A DNA stretch of 64,000 bases, taken from the NCBI GenBank assembly GCA_030527885.1, contig JAUMZY010000001.1, positions 124,001 through 188,000 on the forward strand. The letters are read 5' to 3'. Of this stretch, positions 17,291 through 29,920 are shown piece after piece. Source of the DNA: Corynebacterium sp. GTDB lineage: Bacteria > Actinomycetota > Actinomycetes > Mycobacteriales > Mycobacteriaceae. Position numbers and translations under genes: made by a program. The notes beneath the pieces were generated by a model that was not told the origin of the DNA, ran no database searches, and worked only from the letters and a program-made list of their open reading frames with translations. Within the stretch, counting starts at the first letter, position 1; every line of letters starts with the position of its first letter.

Positions 17291-18196
17291 CTAGTTTTCG
17301 TCTGGTTCGTCTAATCCGAGGTCAGAAAGGCTAATACCCATTTCTTCTAGGAGGGCAGGGTCTACGCCGGCGACGTCGGCGGGGGTGATGGTGGCGGTGG
17401 GCGGTTTTGGGGTTTCTGCCGGTTCGGGGGTGGGTTCGGCATCAATAAGTGCAGCAAATGCGGGTTCGATAATTTGCTCGATCAGGGCGGTGCGCACTTG
17501 CATGGGCAGGAATGAGGCAGCAAGGGCGCCCAGTAGTAGGCGGTAGTACTGGTCGATTTCTAGTTCGGTGGCTTCGATGACTTCCCACGTCAGGTCGTCG
17601 AGGGCGACGTTGAAGTTCATGGATTCCAGGAGAACCAGGGGGTGATCTGCCATTATCTCAATTTTTTCTTGCTTAAGATCTTCGGCTGGTTGGCAGAGTA
17701 GGGGTAGTTGTCGGTCCAGGATGAAGCTGGCCGCGCCGGTGGGTACGATTTCTGCGTCATCGGTGAGTTGGAAGTCGTCGACCACGTCAAGGGCATTGGT
17801 GATACGCGCCGCAGCATAGACCACTTGTTCTAGTACGGGGCCGTAGTAGACGTAGGGAACCAGGGCATTCCGCAGCATTGCAGCCATTTCTGGGGTGTGG
17901 GCGATGGCCCCCACGATCAGCCCCGTGGGGTTGTCGATGATGGCTGCGAAGTCGGCTTCGGTGGTGCAGTCGATGAGGAATCCGACCACGATATCGGACT
18001 CGGCGGCCAGCTCCGCAAGCTGCTGCACATCTTCTGTTGTTGTTATGTGTTCGACATAAATCAGGTGCCGTTCCTTTGCCTGAGCTAAAATTGTGCTTAA
18101 GTCTCCCCGACTTTGCAGGCATATTTTGGGTAAGGTGGCTACCAGTTCCGGTGTTAACGTTTTGTTCGCAGGTAGAAAATCAGGGGTTGTCACCAT
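17291..18196 (-). CDS. Hypothetical protein, possible inactive adenosine-deaminase relative
   Basis: The 301-residue acidic protein has no signal peptide. The segment TPELVATLPKICLQSRGDLSTIL resembles the LPKxxLHxHLxG opening of actinobacterial adenosine deaminases, but both metal-binding histidines are absent. Further on, MNFNVALDDLTWEVIEAT with LPMQVRTALIEQIIEPAF resembles the C-terminal helices of the same enzymes. The middle (TEADFAAIIDNPTGLIVGAIAHTPE) fits loosely. If the relationship is real, it is a catalytically dead paralogue with a regulatory or structural role; otherwise it is simply unknown. The C-terminus is a Pro/Thr-rich tail with an acidic end. It is divergent from the carboxypeptidase gene, 36 bases apart. 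Confidence 0.6.
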   Translation of the reverse strand: MVTTPDFLPANKTLTPELVATLPKICLQSRGDLSTILAQAKERHLIYVEHITTTEDVQQLAELAAESDIVVGFLIDCTTEADFAAIIDNPTGLIVGAIAHTPEMAAMLRNALVPYVYYGPVLEQVVYAAARITNALDVVDDFQLTDDAEIVPTGAASFILDRQLPLLCQPAEDLKQEKIEIMADHPLVLLESMNFNVALDDLTWEVIEATELEIDQYYRLLLGALAASFLPMQVRTALIEQIIEPAFAALIDAEPTPEPAETPKPPTATITPADVAGVDPALLEEMGISLSDLGLDEPDEN

Positions 18197-18232
18197 GCGC
18201 CCTAGTGTAGTGATAAAGAAAGCTGGCTAGTG

Positions 18233-19516
18233 ATGAAACAGGGAAAAATTTCGGCGGCTATCGTGCTGTCCGCTTTGTGCTGCGCGACCATCCCTATCAG
18301 CAGTTATGCCCAAGATGCCCCGGTTTTTGAAGTGGAAATCACCCCGGCGCCTAGAAGCACCTCCCCGGATACTAATAGGTGCCCCAATGCGGAGCGGCCG
18401 CCCAAGGCTGTGACCACGTCGGAGCGCGTTGCGCCTGGCATGACCTCTCCCACCCCGTTGCCGCAGGTCACCAATGAGTTTGGTACGTGTGGCATCACGA
18501 AGGCGGCGGGGTTTGTGGTTCCGGATCTGACTGCCAGTTCGTGGCTGGTGTGGGATTTGGATTCCGGCGAGGTGTTGGGCACCAAGGATCCGCATGGCAG
18601 ATACCGGCCGGCAAGCATCATTAAGGTGCTGCTGGCCATGGAGGTTATTAATAACCTCGACTTGAATAAAGTGGTGACGGTGAGTGCGGAATCAGCGAAT
18701 CAGGAGGGTTCCGCCGTGGGCATTGGGCCAGGTGGGAAGTATAGTATCCGGGATTTGCTTTACGGATTATTGTTGCAATCCGGCAATGATGCAGCGCATG
18801 CGTTGGCGCAGGAGTTGGGCGGCAACGAGCAGGCGCTGAAAAGAGTGAACGCCCTCGCACACAAGCTGGGCGCCGCCGACACATATGCAGCTAGTTATTC
18901 CGGTTTGGATGCCCCAGGAATGTCCACGTCAGCACACGATATGGCCCTATTTTATACCTATGCGTGGCAGAATCCCACGTTCGCCCAGATTGTGCGGACA
19001 GATCAATATAATTTCCCTGGTTACAAGGATAATCCGGGGTGGCCCATCGGCAACGATAACGGGTTGTTGATGAACGATCCCGACGGTTTGGGCGGCAAGA
19101 CCGGTTTTACTTCCGACGCTAATCACACCTTTGTGGGGGCTAAAAAGGTGGGTAATCGACGGTTGGCCGCTGTGATCTTGGATACCACCGTGGATAAGGG
19201 TCGCCCCTGGCAGCAAGCACAAAAGCTTATCGACGACAACCGCAACGTCACCGCCAGCATTGGAAAATTATCCGCCGGCACCACCGCAACCGTGGCCACC
19301 CCAGGCATGACCATGGCCCCATCATCAACAGCATCAACCCAACCAGCACCAGAAAACCCAAAGGCAGTGGGCAGTACCGAAGGCACCTACGCGCAAGCCA
19401 CCCGGGTGCTCAAGCAGGAGTCAAACAGAACAGTTGTGCTGGTGGGTGGCTTCTGCCTACTACTGGCCAGCATCATTGGTGTGGTGCTATGGCGGCGGGA
19501 TCGGGCCCGGAAGTAA
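18233..19516 (+). CDS. D-alanyl-D-alanine carboxypeptidase (S11, DacB-type), membrane-anchored
   Basis: The exported penicillin-binding protein of about 427 residues trims D-Ala from peptidoglycan stem peptides. It has an N-terminal signal peptide (MKQGKISAAIVLSALCCATIPISSYAQD) and a linker. The three catalytic motifs are SxxK in RPASIIKVLLAME, SGN in LLQSGNDAAHAL, and KTG in LGGKTGFTSDANHTF. A C-terminal membrane span (VLVGGFCLLLASIIGVVLW) ends in basic residues, so the domain sits on the outer face. A Thr/Ala/Pro linker precedes the span. Start ATG 18233; the GTG three bases before is also in frame. A GTCGAAAAGC motif follows the stop by about 30 bases. Confidence 0.87.
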   Translation: MKQGKISAAIVLSALCCATIPISSYAQDAPVFEVEITPAPRSTSPDTNRCPNAERPPKAVTTSERVAPGMTSPTPLPQVTNEFGTCGITKAAGFVVPDLTASSWLVWDLDSGEVLGTKDPHGRYRPASIIKVLLAMEVINNLDLNKVVTVSAESANQEGSAVGIGPGGKYSIRDLLYGLLLQSGNDAAHALAQELGGNEQALKRVNALAHKLGAADTYAASYSGLDAPGMSTSAHDMALFYTYAWQNPTFAQIVRTDQYNFPGYKDNPGWPIGNDNGLLMNDPDGLGGKTGFTSDANHTFVGAKKVGNRRLAAVILDTTVDKGRPWQQAQKLIDDNRNVTASIGKLSAGTTATVATPGMTMAPSSTASTQPAPENPKAVGSTEGTYAQATRVLKQESNRTVVLVGGFCLLLASIIGVVLWRRDRARK

Positions 19517-19560
19517 CCTGGCAGCCCCAGCAATGATGATACTGAGCGTCGAAAAGCGAG

Positions 19561-20640
19561 CTACTTGCGCCGCAGGAAAAACGACACCAGCCCTGCCACA
19601 CTTGCGCCTAAAGCCAAACCAGTGGTGAAGGATTGTGGCGTGTTATTGCCGTAGTTTGTTTCTTCCCGCACGTGAATAACCGCAGGTGCGGGCGTATCCA
19701 GCTTGGCAATGGCCAAGGATTCCTTAGTGGTTGCGGCCCACGCATTGCAGTACAGCACGATGCGCCACATGAAATAAAACAGCACCATAACACCAATGAT
19801 CGGGCCGAATGTCGCCCCCGCCGGGTTGGTGAGCGCATTGGTGAAGAATAAGGTTCCCAATTGTTTAAATGCTTCGAACGCAACCGCGCCAATCATGCCG
19901 CCGTAAATGGCGGAACGGCGGGGCACCTCCCCGTGCGGAATGATTTTGATCAGGGTGTACATGACCAAAAAGTTAGCCACCAGCCCCAGCACCAACGCCA
20001 CAATGACGATCACTGCTTCAATGCCGGGTATTTGGTCCAATTTCATCCAACCCAACAAGGCCCTGGACAACCCGGAGTTGCCAATGGCAGTTATGCTCAC
20101 CGCAATGATTAGCAGGAAGAGCAAGAGCAGCAACTCCAGCAAATCCACGAGTTTAGTTTTGAAGAAGTTGCCGGCGTCGATGGAATAGTTCCAGATTTTG
20201 GATATGGCGTAACGCAGGTTATTCATCCAGTTGATGCCAGTCCATAGGGCGGTCAAGCCACCCAAACCGTAGAGGGAACCACGTTGGTTCACTGCGGTGA
20301 TAAGAATATTGTGGAGGGTTTCACCGAGTTCACCACCGATTTCAGTAGTTAATTGTGCATTAATTTTATTGAGTATTTCGGGGTGACTGGCTAGCACCGT
20401 GGCGGCGATAGCAAACACGATCATGAGCAATGGAAACATACTCAAAACGGAGAAATAGGTAATGCCGGCGGAAAATTGATTACCCCCAATTTGGGTATAG
20501 CGTTCGTTCATGAGCATGAGGTGGTCAAACCATGCCCACCGCTGCCGGTATTTATCTATAAAACCGGGATCGTCCTGGGTAGAACGTTCAATGCCATATT
20601 CATCCGCATATTTTTCATTCTGCTGGGTGGTTGTGGTCAT
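19561..20640 (-). CDS. YihY/BrkB-family inner membrane protein
   Basis: The 359-residue protein has the YihY/UPF0761 layout: a hydrophilic N-terminus, then six hydrophobic spans. A conserved first span region reads QFSAGITYFSVLSMFPLLMIVFAI, and a late segment reads FGPIIGVMVLFYFMWRIVLYCNAWAA. Despite the old virulence-factor or RNase BN names, the activity of the family is not established. It ends with a short C-terminal membrane segment and basic tail (SVAGLVSFFLRRK). It is convergent with the carboxypeptidase gene and lies downstream of trpS in the same direction, 139 bases apart. Confidence 0.85.
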   Translation of the reverse strand: MTTTTQQNEKYADEYGIERSTQDDPGFIDKYRQRWAWFDHLMLMNERYTQIGGNQFSAGITYFSVLSMFPLLMIVFAIAATVLASHPEILNKINAQLTTEIGGELGETLHNILITAVNQRGSLYGLGGLTALWTGINWMNNLRYAISKIWNYSIDAGNFFKTKLVDLLELLLLLFLLIIAVSITAIGNSGLSRALLGWMKLDQIPGIEAVIVIVALVLGLVANFLVMYTLIKIIPHGEVPRRSAIYGGMIGAVAFEAFKQLGTLFFTNALTNPAGATFGPIIGVMVLFYFMWRIVLYCNAWAATTKESLAIAKLDTPAPAVIHVREETNYGNNTPQSFTTGLALGASVAGLVSFFLRRK

Positions 20641-20778
20641 CTAAGTCCCCTTCATTCTTATCGGGCCAGGGGTGGCACAAACACTATAATGGCCGCCCCA
20701 ATAAAGTGTAAAGCCCTCCCCTTAGCAGGTGCGTAACACGCCGCAGAGAGAGCCGTAATAATTGTGAATGATGGATAA

Positions 20779-22006
<1,228 letters not shown>

Positions 22007-22058
22007 AGCAGAAACTCCTTTGAGCAACGATTTTTTATCGCTCTTATCCTAGCAACAA

Positions 22059-22958
22059 TTACTGGTAATCCACCATTAGCGGTGCGTGATCACTCCAGCG
22101 CAGCGACCGGTCCGCGGCTTTGAACACGGTGGTGCTGGCCGCCCGGTCCAGCATGGCTTGGGTGGCGGCTTGGTAGTCGATGCGCCACCCGGCGTCGTTG
22201 GCGAAGGCTTGGCCGCGATACGTCCACCAGGTGTACGGGGCGTCGTCGGGGTGCAGGCGGCGGGCCACGTCAAACCATTGCGGGTTTTTCGCCGCTTTTC
22301 GACGCTTCCGTGACCGGTATTCCACGGACCCCAACCAGTCCCCCGCATCCGTGATTTGGGTTTCCGCATCAGGGAATGTACCAAACGTTTGATCCATAAA
22401 CGCCCGCTCGTCGGCGAGGAAGCCGGAGGATTTACGGTTGGATTGGAAGTTCTTGAGATCCTGCTCCCGGTGGCAAATATTCCAGTCGCCACCAATGACC
22501 ATGTGCGTGTTCGTGGTGGCAGCCTCCGTGAGGAAGTCTTCGAACACGTCGAGGAACCGGTATTTTTCGTCCTGCTTGTCGCTGCGGGCCTCCCCGGAAG
22601 GCAAGTACAGGGAGGCCACCACGACGGGCTGTCCCCCGTCATCGTAAGTGCCTTGGATGTAGCGGCCGGCGTCTTCGAAGTTCGGCACCCCGATGCTGAC
22701 GTCACGTAATTCTTGCTTGGATAAAATACCCACCCCGGCCCGGCCCTTGGCTGCGGCGGGGGCCGCATAGTAGTGCCAACCGGCATCAATGACGGGCGCG
22801 AGGACGCTGCGGGCTTCGGCTTCGGTGGCGCGCACCTCTTGCAGCAGCACCACATCGGAGCCGTTGTCCATGAGCCAGGGGTTGAAACCTAGGTTTTCTT
22901 CGGAGCGTTGTTTGCAGGCGGCACGGATTCCATTGACGTTGACGGTTGTAATCAGCAT
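22059..22958 (-). CDS. xth: Exodeoxyribonuclease III / AP endonuclease
   Basis: The 299-residue Mg-dependent enzyme of base-excision repair belongs to the EEP superfamily. The start ATG 22958 gives MLITTVNVNGIRAACKQ. Catalytic motifs are VVLLQEVRATEAEA (metal-binding Glu), VVASLYLPSGE, IGGDWNICHREQDLKN (Asp and Asn), and the final SLRWSDHAPLMVDY (Asp-His). A coding copy of the GCTTTTCGAC motif lies at 22294. The gene is divergent from icd. Confidence 0.87.
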   Translation of the reverse strand: MLITTVNVNGIRAACKQRSEENLGFNPWLMDNGSDVVLLQEVRATEAEARSVLAPVIDAGWHYYAAPAAAKGRAGVGILSKQELRDVSIGVPNFEDAGRYIQGTYDDGGQPVVVASLYLPSGEARSDKQDEKYRFLDVFEDFLTEAATTNTHMVIGGDWNICHREQDLKNFQSNRKSSGFLADERAFMDQTFGTFPDAETQITDAGDWLGSVEYRSRKRRKAAKNPQWFDVARRLHPDDAPYTWWTYRGQAFANDAGWRIDYQAATQAMLDRAASTTVFKAADRSLRWSDHAPLMVDYQ

Positions 22959-23019
22959 GGCTATCACCCTAACGCATGTCAGGGGGCGCATGCGGTCTCC
23001 CACGCGCCACCCCCATTAG

Positions 23020-25410
<2,391 letters not shown>

Positions 25411-25465
25411 GTTCGTAGCCTACATAGTTGAGTAGTGACGGCGTGGTTTCGTCGACAAGCCGCCG

Positions 25466-25921
25466 CTATTCAACCTCTTTAATTTCGCGTAATTTATCCC
25501 GCACTTCCATGAGGATAATGCCGAGCTGGTTCCGGCCGCTGCCGTCCCCGCCGTCGGCCCAATAGGAATCGCTTCCCGTGTGCTCCACGAGGCGGGCATC
25601 ACCGGTGGCCAGCAGTTTCTCCGCAATGTCGGGGTCTTGGCTAAACTTCGCTCACACGGCGTCAAACATGATGCCGTCTTTGACGGATTCCCAATCTTTG
25701 CGCAGCGGTTTCTTCCGGTCCCGACCCTCATTCGCCGCCTTCTTGGGCAACGGCATCCGACGGATGCGGGCTTGAATCTGCGGGTTGTTAAACTTCATGG
25801 CTTGGAAATAATGCTCCGACGTGGGCCACCTAATGCCGTCAACCTCAAACGGGTACGGGGCAAAGTTGGACATGAAGCCGTAAAACTCCCGGGCGCTATA
25901 AAAATAAATGGTGTTACTCAT
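25466..25921 (-). pseudogene. NADAR (YbiA/DUF1768) family gene with an in-frame TGA
   Basis: The frame begins MSNTIYFYSAREFYGFMSNFA and holds the family motif RWPTSEHYFQAMKF. It reads to GIMFDAV, meets TGA at 25652-25654, and goes on in the same frame as AKFSQDPDIAEKLLATGDA and DGGDGSGRNQLGIILMEVRDKL to TAG 25466. NADAR proteins hydrolyse N-glycosidic bonds of ADP-ribose-linked or riboflavin-pathway compounds. The homologous position is normally Arg (xxxLRAKFxQ), so CGA to TGA explains the stop. The truncated 89-residue product would lack the C-terminal part of the active fold. Confidence 0.82.
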
Positions 25922-25997
25922 AAGGGATAATCCTGATCTTTAAACTTAAGGGTAATCCCTGATGTTAGCACTGCTCATGGCTTTATACGGTGGGAGC

Positions 25998-27452
25998 ATG
26001 AGAATCCTAACCCTCGCTGCGTGTGCGGCTTTATGCTTATCGACGATCCCCGTCACCGCCACGGCTGCACCCGCTGCAATCACCTGGGAAGCCTGCCCAG
26101 CGGAAACCACCAACAAGGATGCCCGTTGCGGCCACATTGAAGTACCCATGGATTACAGCAAACCTGATGGGAAGAAAATTACCGTGGGATTCGTGACAGT
26201 CCCAGCTAAACAAAAATCCCGCGGTTCGTTATTCCTCAACCCGGGTGGGCCGGGTGAGTCTGTGTATGGCCTGCTCGATTCGGAAGAATACTGGCCTGCG
26301 GAAATCCTGGCTGAGTGGGATATGATCGCGGTGCAGCCTCGGGGTTTGTCTGGTTCCACTGCCTTGGAGTGCACTGCCCCACCCACCACAGATACGGCGA
26401 ATCTGGTGAATTACGGTGTCAAGCTGTACAAGGCTTGCGATGAAAAGCAACCGGGCTACGCGGCCCAAGTGAATACCAACAACACAGCTGAGGACTGGGA
26501 GCAGGTACGCCAAGCGTTGAAGCAGAACCGGATTTCGATTCTGGGCATGTCGTACGGCACGGCGTTGGGCTCCGTGTACGCCACGAAATACCCTGGCCAC
26601 ACGGATAAAGTGGTGCTGGATTCTGGCTATAACTACCTGACCACAAGCATGACGGAATGGGAAAAGGGCCGGGCTATAGCACTTAACGATCTGTTCACAT
26701 GGATCGCCAAGCACGATGATGTGTACCACATGGGCACCACGGCGCGGGCGGTGTACAACAAGTGGACTGATACGATCATTGCGGAAAGCGGCACCAACAC
26801 CACGATCAAACCACCAGAGGCTGGGTCGGGCGAAGACCTTCTAGTGGAATTGCGGAATCTCATCAACCAACTGACCAAACCCGGCGCGAATCAAAGCAAC
26901 TCCCCCACCCTGCTATACACCTTCCACATGGTGGGGCTGCCGGCCCAGTGGCCGGAGATAGCCCGCACCATCACCCAACCGGGTGCCGCTGCTGAAGTAA
27001 TGACAGAGCTAAAGGGTTTGATAGAAGAGCAGCTTAACGGTGCAATGCCCCGCATAGTGATGTGTAATGACCGGCAGGAGTCCATTCATCCAGAGAAAAT
27101 CCCTGGTGCCATTTGGGGCGAAATCACTGGCCATCCGGCAGCCATCGCACGCTTGGAGTCCACCGGTGTGCTGTGTGATGGGATTACTGCCACCAACCCC
27201 ATCACAGGTATTTCTGGTGCACAATTAAAAACGAAGCCGCTGCAAATCCAAGCCACGGGGGATCCCAACACACCTTATTGGGATTTCCAGGACATGGCTC
27301 GGGATATGCAGTCGCATGTGTTGACGGTGGAAGGACCTGGTCACGTGCAAATCGGTAATAATATTGCGGCACTGGATAGTGCCGTCGTGAAGTATCTGCG
27401 CACGGGCGAGGTGACGGAAACCCGCGTTAAGGGTATCGACCCGCAACCCTGA
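25998..27452 (+). CDS. Secreted TAP-like alpha/beta-hydrolase (tripeptidyl aminopeptidase/Hip1 family)
   Basis: The secreted serine hydrolase of about 484 residues has a signal peptide (MRILTLAACAALCLSTIPVT, cleaved near ATA-AP). The oxyanion loop is LFLNPGGPGESVYG and the nucleophile elbow ISILGMSYGTALGSVYA. The acid and base lie in the C-terminal TAP-like domain: ATGDPNTPYWDF (Asp) and VEGPGHVQIGNN (His). The family clips peptides or acyl groups at the cell surface; the substrate cannot be read here. Start ATG 25998 is chosen because the signal peptide begins there. The gene and its short leader are duplicated immediately downstream as a dead copy. Confidence 0.85.
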   Translation: MRILTLAACAALCLSTIPVTATAAPAAITWEACPAETTNKDARCGHIEVPMDYSKPDGKKITVGFVTVPAKQKSRGSLFLNPGGPGESVYGLLDSEEYWPAEILAEWDMIAVQPRGLSGSTALECTAPPTTDTANLVNYGVKLYKACDEKQPGYAAQVNTNNTAEDWEQVRQALKQNRISILGMSYGTALGSVYATKYPGHTDKVVLDSGYNYLTTSMTEWEKGRAIALNDLFTWIAKHDDVYHMGTTARAVYNKWTDTIIAESGTNTTIKPPEAGSGEDLLVELRNLINQLTKPGANQSNSPTLLYTFHMVGLPAQWPEIARTITQPGAAAEVMTELKGLIEEQLNGAMPRIVMCNDRQESIHPEKIPGAIWGEITGHPAAIARLESTGVLCDGITATNPITGISGAQLKTKPLQIQATGDPNTPYWDFQDMARDMQSHVLTVEGPGHVQIGNNIAALDSAVVKYLRTGEVTETRVKGIDPQP

Positions 27453-27466
27453 TTTTTCAAACTTAG

Positions 27467-27503
27467 GGGCGATCACCGATGTTTATGCAGGTGATCGCCC
27501 TTT
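27467..27503 (+). terminator. Intrinsic terminator after the TAP-like hydrolase
   Basis: An 11-base stem GGGCGATCACC/GGTGATCGCCC with a 12-base loop is followed by TTTAAC. It lies 15 bases after the stop of the intact hydrolase and just before the start of its decayed copy. Confidence 0.8.
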
Positions 27504-27515
27504 AACGTTGAAAAC

Positions 27516-28975
27516 ATGAGAACATTATCTACCATCATTGCCAGCGCGCCATTATGTTTATCGACGCTCCCCGCCACCGCCGCGGACAAGCCTGCTATCA
27601 CGTGGGATACCGCCTGCCCGCCGAAGTCACGGAGGCATCCGCCCGATGCGGTCACATTGAAGTACCTCGTGACCACAGCAAACCCGACGGCGAGAAGATC
27701 AGCGTGGGCGTGCTGAAAGTCCCAGCAAAACAAAAATCCCGGGGTTCGCTGTTCATCAACCCGGGTGGGCCGGGTGGTTCCGTTTACGATCTGTTCCACA
27801 ATGGTTCCCTCACAGAGATCAAGTGGCCACAGGAAATCCGCAACGAATGGGACATCATTGCAGTACAGCCCCGGGGACTGGCGGAATCCACCCCGCTGGA
27901 ATGCGAATTATTGCCCACTTCTGATCCGGCAACGCTGGCCAACTACGGCACCAAGCTGAAACAGGCCTGCGATGAAAAACAACCGAGTTACATGGAGCAG
28001 GTGAACACCAATAACACCGCTGACAACTGGGAATAGGTGCGCAAGGCGTTAGGCCAAGAGAAGATTTCCATCCTGGGCATGTCGTACGGCACGGCATTGG
28101 GTTCGGTGTACGCCACGAAATACCCTGACCATACGGATAAGGTTGTGCTGGATGCGGGCTATAACCTGGACACTACTTTGGCGGAGCAGGAGAAAGGCCG
28201 AGTCCTGGCGCTGCGGGACATGTTCACGTGGATCGCCAAGCACGATGACGTGTACCACATGGGCACCACGGCGCGGGCCGTGTACAACAAGTGGTCCAGC
28301 ATGGTCGTGGCGGAAAGCGGCACCAATCCCACGATAAAACCACCAGAGGCCGGGCCTGGTGATGATGTGAAAGTAGAACTGGAAAACCTCTTCAACCAGC
28401 TGACCAAACCCGGCGCTAATCAAAGCAACTCCCCCACTTTGCAATTGACTACGCTTGTGGTACAGTTCCCGCTGCGCTGGCCGGAGGCGGCCCGCACCAT
28501 CACGAAGCCGGGGGCTGCCGCTGAGGCGATGGATAAGCTAAGCGGAGTGGGATCCCTGAATGCCATGAGCCTGGTGGTGACCTGCAACGACCGACAGGAA
28601 TCTATCCACCCGGAGAAAATCCCTGGTGCCATCTGGGGGCAAATAACCGGCAACACGGAAACTTCCGGGCGCCTCGCAGACACCGGCTTGGCCTGCAACG
28701 GCATCACTGCCACCAACCCCATCACGGGTATCTCTGGTGCACAATTGAAAACGAAGCCGCTGCAAATCCAGGCAACGGGGGATCCGAATACGCCGTACTG
28801 GGATTTTCAGAAGACTGCCACGGCCATGCAATCCCACGTGGTGACGGTGGAAGGCCCAGGTCACGTGCAAATTCGTAATAATATTCCGGCGTTGAACGCC
28901 GCGGTTGCTGAGTATCTGCGCACCGGCAAGGTGACGGAAACCAGCATCAAAGGGGTGGGGCCGGTGGCGGGGTGA
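27516..28975 (+). pseudogene. Decayed tandem duplicate of the TAP-like hydrolase (frameshift plus nonsense)
   Basis: The copy keeps a signal peptide (MRTLSTIIASAPLCLSTLPA), but near 27610 the frame is lost by one missing base: TGCCCGCCGAAGTC where TGCCCxGCCGAAGTC is expected. The protein sequence continues in another frame as AEVTEASARCGHIEVPRDH. That frame then meets TAG at 28034-28036 in NTADNWE-stop-VRKALGQEK. The intact neighbour has GAG CAG GTA at the same place, so CAG became TAG. Downstream the catalytic Ser, Asp and His regions are all still present. Two independent lesions make it a true pseudogene. Confidence 0.9.
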
Positions 28976-28996
28976 CGTGGGGCGTCGAAAAGCGAG

Positions 28997-29143
28997 CTAT
29001 TTGAAGAGATTCTTGATCACCCAGCGCACCAGGCGGGCGCATACGAAAATGCACAAGGCTATAAGCGCAACGGTGATGCCTATGATGATCCAATGATTGG
29101 CGGTTAGGGTTACGAACTCCCCAGATGCTACAAAATTCGTCAT
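28997..29143 (-). CDS. Small single-span membrane protein
   Basis: A 48-residue frame from ATG 29143 to TAG 28997 reads MTNFVASGEFVTLTANHW, then IIIGITVALIALCIFVCARL, then VRWVIKNLFK. That is one clear membrane span followed by a basic amphipathic tail. No known family. Support comes from the coherent span-and-basic-tail pattern and its placement; a ribosome binding site is not obvious. The GTCGAAAAGC motif lies right at its 3' end, between it and the convergent pseudogene. Confidence 0.5.
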   Translation of the reverse strand: MTNFVASGEFVTLTANHWIIIGITVALIALCIFVCARLVRWVIKNLFK

Positions 29144-29167
29144 GCCACACTAGTGTAATGCTCTTCT

Positions 29168-29803
29168 ATGATGGCAAGCATGACCACAATAACGCTTTTT
29201 GGCCACTCCGGTGTGCGCATTGACACCATCGCTATTGACCCCGGCGCCTGGACCGATCCCACTATCATGGAAGGGGCTGAATATGTGCTGCTCACGCATT
29301 CGCATCCTGATCATTGCAACCCTAACCTGATTAAAAATGTACCAGTGTATGGGCCCCGGGATGCACTAGAAAATTTGACGGATTGCGACACGCACGAAGT
29401 GTACCCCGGCGACGAGTTCGACCTGGGCGGCCACCATGTGCGGGTCACCGGCGGGTACCATGCGGTGGTGCACCCCAGCCTCAACCGGCTCACCAACACT
29501 GGGTATGTGATTGACGAGCGGATTCTGCACCCCGGCGACGAATTCCCCGACGCTATAGCGCATAACCTCACCGCCATTGAGGTGCTGTTTTTGCCGGTGT
29601 CCGCGCCGTGGATGAAAATCTCCGAAGCCATCGACTTTGCGCATAATATTGTGCCGCACTTGGCGTTGCCCATCCACGATGCCATTCTCTCCCCCGAAGG
29701 GCGCGGGCTTGTCGACGGCGTCCTCACCGCCACCAAAGCACCTGGCTACCTCCGCCCCGACCTCCTCACACCCATCGAATTACCCACCCAACCTACTGAA
29801 TAA
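29168..29803 (+). CDS. Metal-dependent hydrolase of the metallo-beta-lactamase fold (UPF0173-like)
   Basis: The protein of about 211 residues has the MBL metal motif LLTHSHPDHCNPNLI and the later ligands GGYHAVVHPSLNR and LALPIHDAILSP. It resembles the YtkL/UPF0173 group of cytoplasmic hydrolases of unknown substrate. The start could be ATG 29168 or ATG 29180 (MTTITLFGHSGVRID). The short upstream space, with a TAGTGTAAT -10-like element, suggests a leaderless mRNA starting at or near 29168. It stands alone before metY. Confidence 0.8.
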   Translation: MMASMTTITLFGHSGVRIDTIAIDPGAWTDPTIMEGAEYVLLTHSHPDHCNPNLIKNVPVYGPRDALENLTDCDTHEVYPGDEFDLGGHHVRVTGGYHAVVHPSLNRLTNTGYVIDERILHPGDEFPDAIAHNLTAIEVLFLPVSAPWMKISEAIDFAHNIVPHLALPIHDAILSPEGRGLVDGVLTATKAPGYLRPDLLTPIELPTQPTE

Positions 29804-29920
29804 AAATACACGCAGCCTGGATTGGGTTTTTGCCGGAATTTTTGGTGCAAATCTTTAGCTTCATGCCGGGAAGGAAGTAACTTCGAGTGCAGTTCCTAAC
29901 CGACACACAGAAAGAATATT

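Noticed and set aside
29804..29920. A SAM or methionine riboswitch before metY
   Set aside because: Only 118 bases are available and no SAM-I, SAM-II or SAM-IV-like core pairing could be seen.
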